From: Syntrophomonas sp. UBA4911
GTDB taxonomy: Bacteria > Bacillota > Syntrophomonadia > Syntrophomonadales > Syntrophomonadaceae
Direction of reading: 5' to 3'
DNA length: 17,265 bases
NCBI GenBank assembly: GCA_002398105.1
Contig: DHCD01000062.1
Location: forward strand, 4,535 to 21,799
Below, in pieces: positions 14,060 through 17,265 of the stretch. Under the pieces are notes generated by a model, which was not told where the DNA came from, did no database searches, and saw only the letters and a list, made by a program, of their open reading frames with translations. The position numbers were made by a program, and so were the translations under genes. How positions within the stretch are numbered: the stretch's first letter is position 1; every line of letters begins with the position of its first letter.

Positions 14060-14995
14060 TTAAGGCTTGCGGCGGCCTTCGCAGTCATTTTCCAATTGAT
14101 ACTGATAACAGCGTTCACATCCATGGCATTCGCTGATTTTTTCCTTAAAAACATTTTTAATCATCGCCACCGATTCACTGTCAATACCGGCAATATTATG
14201 CAGGACAATCTTCCTCGGGGCAATAGTTATAAGAATACTGATCAATACATCATCCAGATTGATTTCATCCATCAGCATTTCATCCAGATAGTAGTCAATA
14301 TAACTCTCTTCGATTTTAACCCCCTGGCCATCCCAGAGATAGAACATGCCGTCATTGCTCATCATCAAATTGACTTCATAGATTTTGGGGGCCTGAGTAT
14401 CTACAAAATAGCGCAGGAGATTAACAAAATCATTGTACTCTTTCTGATTGCGAAGTTCCTCCAGGGCTACCTCTACGGCAAACTTTAATTCGGTCAGATA
14501 ATCCTGCATGCAGAAATTTATAAAGCCTTCTACATTTACAGTTAAACTAGTGCTTATATAGTCGAATAACCGATGAGCGATCCTATTCTTGCGGCTAAAA
14601 TTAAGCAGCAGATTAAGGCTTTCATTATCATGGCATTTTTTCAAAAAATCCATCGCCCGCTGATGCACATTGCTGCGATCGTGATCCGGCAGATGGCGGC
14701 AAGTTCGCATTATCTCCCGCCAGAGCAGTTTGCCTACCCAGTCTTTAACAATATGCTCAGCTAAGATTTCGGCAATTTGATGCTTGAAAATATACACGAT
14801 ATCTTCATTCCGAAATACTCCTTCCGCCTGATTGCCTTCCAGGCGCAGAATAATCAAACGCATATTATCTTCCAGATCCCGGCATGATACCGTAGGAACA
14901 TAGCCCCGCTGTTTAATCCAATGCAGGCGGTTGTCATAATCGCCCAGGAAAGAGTCGATATCAACTGCTGTAAGTACTTGGAATTCGTATAACAT
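14060..14995 (-). CDS. ytxC: YtxC-family protein (putative sporulation-lineage protein)
   Basis: This 311-aa soluble protein of unknown biochemical function belongs to the YtxC-like family. In Bacillus and many Clostridia it is encoded directly upstream of thrS, and the same order is seen here with one DUF445 gene between. Recognisable stretches are IFKHQIAEILAEHIVKDW, IDYYLDEMLMDEINLDDV and ILITIAPRKIVLHN. The C-terminal tail carries four cysteines, Cys290, Cys293, Cys296 and Cys305 (ECHGCERCYQ then NDCEG), which could bind metal. The ATG at 14995 is preferred to the one at 15049 because CTGGAGG lies 8-9 nt upstream. A hairpin, CAAGCC (14053-14058) with GGCTTG (14064-14069), spans the stop but lacks a T-tract. 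Confidence 0.85.
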   Translation of the reverse strand: MLYEFQVLTAVDIDSFLGDYDNRLHWIKQRGYVPTVSCRDLEDNMRLIILRLEGNQAEGVFRNEDIVYIFKHQIAEILAEHIVKDWVGKLLWREIMRTCRHLPDHDRSNVHQRAMDFLKKCHDNESLNLLLNFSRKNRIAHRLFDYISTSLTVNVEGFINFCMQDYLTELKFAVEVALEELRNQKEYNDFVNLLRYFVDTQAPKIYEVNLMMSNDGMFYLWDGQGVKIEESYIDYYLDEMLMDEINLDDVLISILITIAPRKIVLHNIAGIDSESVAMIKNVFKEKISECHGCERCYQYQLENDCEGRRKP

Positions 14996-15025
14996 TAGAT
15001 TGGCCTCCAGTAAAATAGATACTTT

Positions 15026-15056
15026 ATTATATGTTTGGCAGTTTTTCATTATTCAA
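15026..15056 (-). promoter_or_regulatory. Possible promoter of ytxC
   Basis: A perfect TATAAT (15031-15026) lies on the minus strand 31 nt before the ytxC start. TTGAAT (15056-15051) stands upstream with a 19-bp spacer, longer than ideal. Since a terminator lies further upstream, ytxC should have a promoter in this gap. Confidence 0.4.
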
Positions 15057-15164
15057 ACCTGGAAGCCATGAAAATACTGCTTTTTAGGCGTTTTTTTACC
15101 ATAAAAAATAAAACCGGCGAAATAGATGTCATGACAGCATCAGTTCACCAAACCTGATTGAAAC

Positions 15165-15208
15165 AGAAAATAATAAGCCCGGGAGGTATTTTAGTCTTCC
15201 GGGCTTAT
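15165..15208 (-). terminator. Intrinsic terminator downstream of the metallophosphoesterase gene
   Basis: A 15-bp stem, 15173-15187 with 15194-15208, has ATAAGCCCGG as its perfect outer 10 bp and further pairs including G-T wobbles, and a 6-nt loop. In the minus transcript it is followed by TATTATTTT. The plus-strand side is also AT-rich. Confidence 0.8.
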
Positions 15209-15326
15209 ATTTATTATTGGCTCCGCTGCCAAAGCTTGCATTGGATGCATAAATCAGGTAGGAGTCAGACCAAACCTGGTCGCATCACCCTGCAAACGGA
15301 ATATTTATACATCCAGAAATCTTTAT
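15209..15326. other. Intergenic stretch after the metallophosphoesterase gene
   Basis: This 118-bp stretch between the metallophosphoesterase stop and its terminator is part of a gene-free region that continues to 14996. It holds small inverted repeats (GACCAGGTTTGGTC and TGCATCCAATGCA on the minus strand). No RNA gene, ORF with a ribosome binding site or known riboswitch is recognised. Confidence 0.5.
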
Positions 15327-16787
15327 TTATTCTTTGTCCTTATGCTCTTCGGCTGCATTCGGTCTGGGGTTTAAGAGCTTTCTCTCCAGGGAAAACTGCT
15401 TTGATACCGGATTATACTTTACCATGTCCACTGCCAGTACGCCGTAATCAGGCAACATATAGGCAATACTTGCCGAATAGGAGATTCCTTTTTCCGAATA
15501 GAAACCCCTTAAGCCTGAAGCCCCTGTAGTGCCCGGATTAACGAAAACCCAGCCTGCCCCCTGCTCTATTCTCAGGCGATGGTCGTGACCGGCGATAACC
15601 AGCCCGGCCAATTTAACCAGCTTTTTGCCCAGCTTGGAATCATGTACTACCAGTATATCGGGTCGGCCCTGAGCGGCAACCGTCTCATATACCCTGGTTA
15701 CCTGTTGGCCTAAGGCCTCCTCCTCTTCTTCCTGGCTGCTGTACTCTACCTCCGGTACCGCTGCCAGCGGGTGGGAAAAGCCCAGCACTTTGATTCCTTT
15801 CACCGTGACCATATCGCCATCTAAAATATGACTCTCGGGGATCTCGGCCATAAAATCCATTATTTCAGGACTATCATGGTTTCCCCCCACAAATAACTGT
15901 GGAACTCCTACCGCTGCCAGATCCTCGGTAAAACTGGCTTCAAGTTTTGATCCCATATCGGTAAGGTCGCCGGCATTGATTAAAAAGTCCACCCCAAAAC
16001 GGGTGGCCAGACTTTTAGTTAATTCCACTCCCACCGGATTGGAATGCAGATCGCTGACCAGCAGCACTTTCACTACTTCACCCTGTTCTTCAGGATCAGC
16101 CATAGCCATCAGGCTATCAGCACTGGAAAATAGCACTCCTAAATTAGATACTATTTGCCGGGTATGATTTCTGATCTGCTGCAAATCGGCGAGGGAATCA
16201 GTGGCGAATTTGACCGCCGTCGGAGCCATGCTGAGAACCCCTTTATACTCAGGCTCGTGGAAAGCCTTAATGTCGTAAGAGCGGAATATTCCGGACAGGA
16301 TCAATAACAGGACTAGAGTTGAGATAGCAGGATACAATAGCAACTTTACCATACCGGCACGCCAGACCAAGAGCACCAGCAAGAATGCACCTAAAAGCGC
16401 TACCGCGGTCTGATGCAGGGCAAAAGCGGCTATTCTGTCCCGGGCGGTATCCTGCAGCTGTTGAACAAATTTTTTCTGATCAGGGGGATTGTCCATATGG
16501 GCTTTGAAGCTGTCACTGCTTATCTGCTCAAGGTTAATTATCAGTTTGACCGGCCCCTGGTGGGTCCTGGCCTCAATTACTCCAAAAGGCGGAAAATGCA
16601 CTTCGGTTAAACCGCTTCGGCCCGGAGCCAGACCAACTTTAAATTCAATGCCTTCAACTTCGACGGTACTGGCGCCAAAAAGCCATACCGCCAGCATTGC
16701 CCCGATAAAACCGGTTAGAAGAACAGCAAATATTTTGATATAAGGCCATATACGTGCATTCAGCTCTTTTTTCTCAGTCAGCGGCAC
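15327..16787 (-). CDS. Membrane-anchored metallophosphoesterase
   Basis: This 486-aa protein has three predicted membrane helices (about 15-37, 126-142 and 147-168) followed by a calcineurin-type phosphoesterase domain. The dimetal motifs are SDLHSN (Asp246, His248), GDLTD (Asp274), GNHD (Asn303, His304), VVHDS (His382) and AGHDH (His401, His403). A soluble segment of about 85 aa (40-125) lies between TM1 and TM2. With the basic N-terminus and the RAGMVK loop inside, the catalytic domain would face outside the membrane. Substrate is unknown. The GTG at 16787 is chosen because GGGGGAGG lies 8 nt upstream. A TTG at 16805 would sit inside that Shine-Dalgarno region. It is a single gene with its own promoter and terminator. 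Confidence 0.88.
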   Translation of the reverse strand: MPLTEKKELNARIWPYIKIFAVLLTGFIGAMLAVWLFGASTVEVEGIEFKVGLAPGRSGLTEVHFPPFGVIEARTHQGPVKLIINLEQISSDSFKAHMDNPPDQKKFVQQLQDTARDRIAAFALHQTAVALLGAFLLVLLVWRAGMVKLLLYPAISTLVLLLILSGIFRSYDIKAFHEPEYKGVLSMAPTAVKFATDSLADLQQIRNHTRQIVSNLGVLFSSADSLMAMADPEEQGEVVKVLLVSDLHSNPVGVELTKSLATRFGVDFLINAGDLTDMGSKLEASFTEDLAAVGVPQLFVGGNHDSPEIMDFMAEIPESHILDGDMVTVKGIKVLGFSHPLAAVPEVEYSSQEEEEEALGQQVTRVYETVAAQGRPDILVVHDSKLGKKLVKLAGLVIAGHDHRLRIEQGAGWVFVNPGTTGASGLRGFYSEKGISYSASIAYMLPDYGVLAVDMVKYNPVSKQFSLERKLLNPRPNAAEEHKDKE

Positions 16788-16884
16788 CAGAAATTCCTCC
16801 CCCAAAAGCCTTCGTTACCTGATATTTTTAAAGCTGCAGCATTTTTTAAATTATGTAGAGGTTGGATATTCCGGTTTTGCTATC

Positions 16885-16913
16885 AGTATAACATAAAGTA
16901 GTTCTGCTGTGAC
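16885..16913 (-). promoter_or_regulatory. Predicted promoter of the metallophosphoesterase gene
   Basis: TATACT (16890-16885) and GTCACA (16913-16908) on the minus strand are separated by 17 bp, giving a leader of about 90 nt. The -35 match is only 4 of 6. Just upstream, GACCG...CGGTC with inner CCAT...ATGG (16911-16940) forms a nested inverted repeat that could be an operator. Confidence 0.45.
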
Positions 16914-17122
16914 CGATCTTTACCATACAGCATGGCGGTCAGCCCCGCTCGGTTGCCCGAGAAATTTTTCCCAGCCCTTTTTCAGATAAGGTGAATGCTC
17001 TTTTCGATAACTTACAATTATACCTTCTCTTCCCTTTACTTATTTATGGCAAATTTGTGTATAAATACATGCTGTAAACCCAGAATAAAATACATACAAC
17101 TTCAGCAAGGGGGTGATTATTA
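16914..17122. other. Divergent intergenic region between the phosphoesterase and mop genes
   Basis: This stretch separates two divergent genes. Apart from the nested inverted repeat at 16911-16940, it holds an AT-rich segment (about 17030-17100) with TATAAAT on the plus strand near 17060 that could be a -10 for the mop-like gene. No convincing -35 was found. No ORF with a ribosome binding site is seen. Confidence 0.4.
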
Positions 17123-17265
17123 GTGGATGCCGGTGTAAGGAACCGCTTTCAGGGTAAAGTATGAAACATTAAGACCGACGATGTCATGGCCCAGGTCACA
17201 ATGTGAGTGGGCGACACCGAAATCGCGTCCGTGATGACGCGCGAGTCTTTAGAAGAAGTTGGGTT
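17123..17265 (+). pseudogene. Mop/TOBE molybdate-binding domain gene interrupted by two TGA codons (partial at right edge)
   Basis: From a GTG at 17123, with AAGGGGGTGAT just upstream, the frame reads MDAGVRNRFQGKV, then TGA (17162-17164), NIKTDDVMAQVTM, TGA (17204-17206), and VGDTEIASVMTRESLEEVG to the edge. The sequence clearly follows the molbindin/Mop fold (RN-x-GKV, D-VMAQV, T-I-S-MT-ESL-ELG), which binds molybdate or tungstate oxyanions. Similarity stays in one frame across both stops, so these are nonsense changes in effect rather than simple frameshifts. TGA is an ordinary stop at the ends of the phoR and kinase genes here, so the gene is probably broken. A sequencing error or recoding is not excluded. 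Confidence 0.75.

Noticed and set aside
13954..14154. Minus-strand 66-codon open frame overlapping the end of ytxC
   Set aside because: It covers the DUF445 promoter and the ytxC tail in another frame; low-complexity content and no ribosome binding site.
17162..17206. Selenocysteine or variant-code reading of the two TGA codons in the mop-like gene
   Set aside because: No selenocysteine is expected in molbindins, no clear SECIS-like hairpin was recognised, and TGA ends phoR and the kinase gene normally here. Kept only as a remote alternative.
1..17265. CRISPR arrays, insertion sequences, tRNA or rRNA genes
   Set aside because: No regularly spaced direct repeats, transposase-like frames, cloverleaf sequences or rRNA signatures were seen on either strand.

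Overview
The window looks like a chromosomal piece of a low-to-mid GC, spore-lineage Firmicute (Clostridia). The evidence is the gene order ytxC - thrS - infC - rpmI - rplT, a Phe-specific T-box leader, a Bacillus-type PHO box, a YqzL-like mini-protein and a lipoprotein PstS. A syntrophic or Syntrophomonadales-type clostridium would fit, but that placement is an impression and not proven. Every gene except the last partial one is on the minus strand, so the text below follows transcription from high to low coordinates.

Region 1 (17265-15173). At the right edge, on the plus strand, is the start of a Mop/TOBE molybdate-binding domain gene interrupted by two in-frame TGA codons. Divergent from it is a three-TM membrane-anchored metallophosphoesterase with its own promoter and terminator.

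Region 2 (15170-10040). This is the translation block: ytxC, a short DUF445 membrane protein, thrS, then infC-rpmI-rplT. The DUF445 gene and thrS share a promoter. infC has its own promoter, a long leader ending in an attenuator hairpin, and apparently a non-canonical ATC start. A 20-bp perfect hairpin closes the operon.

Region 3 (9968-5582). A TrmH/SpoU-type RNA methyltransferase is followed by a 30-codon YqzL-like ORF. Next come a T-box leader with specifier TTC, pheS, pheT and a terminator. PheT is unusual: the whole EMAPII-like tRNA-binding OB domain normally inserted near its N-terminus is absent, in frame.

Region 4 (5458-3782). One nucleoside-kinase-like protein joins a TGS domain, a ThrRS-type second additional domain that has lost its metal-site residues, and a P-loop uridine-kinase-type domain.

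Region 5 (3767-1). This is the phosphate-starvation module: the phoP response regulator and phoR sensor kinase (8-nt overlap), then a PHO box and promoter, pstS, and the first 41 codons of what is probably pstC. PhoR/PhoP should act on the box at 1153-1191 to switch on the Pst transporter.

Most genes are housekeeping. The points most worth checking are the PheT domain excision, the degenerate ThrRS-like module on the kinase, the infC leader and start codon, the yqzL/T-box promoter overlap, and the TGA-interrupted mop gene.
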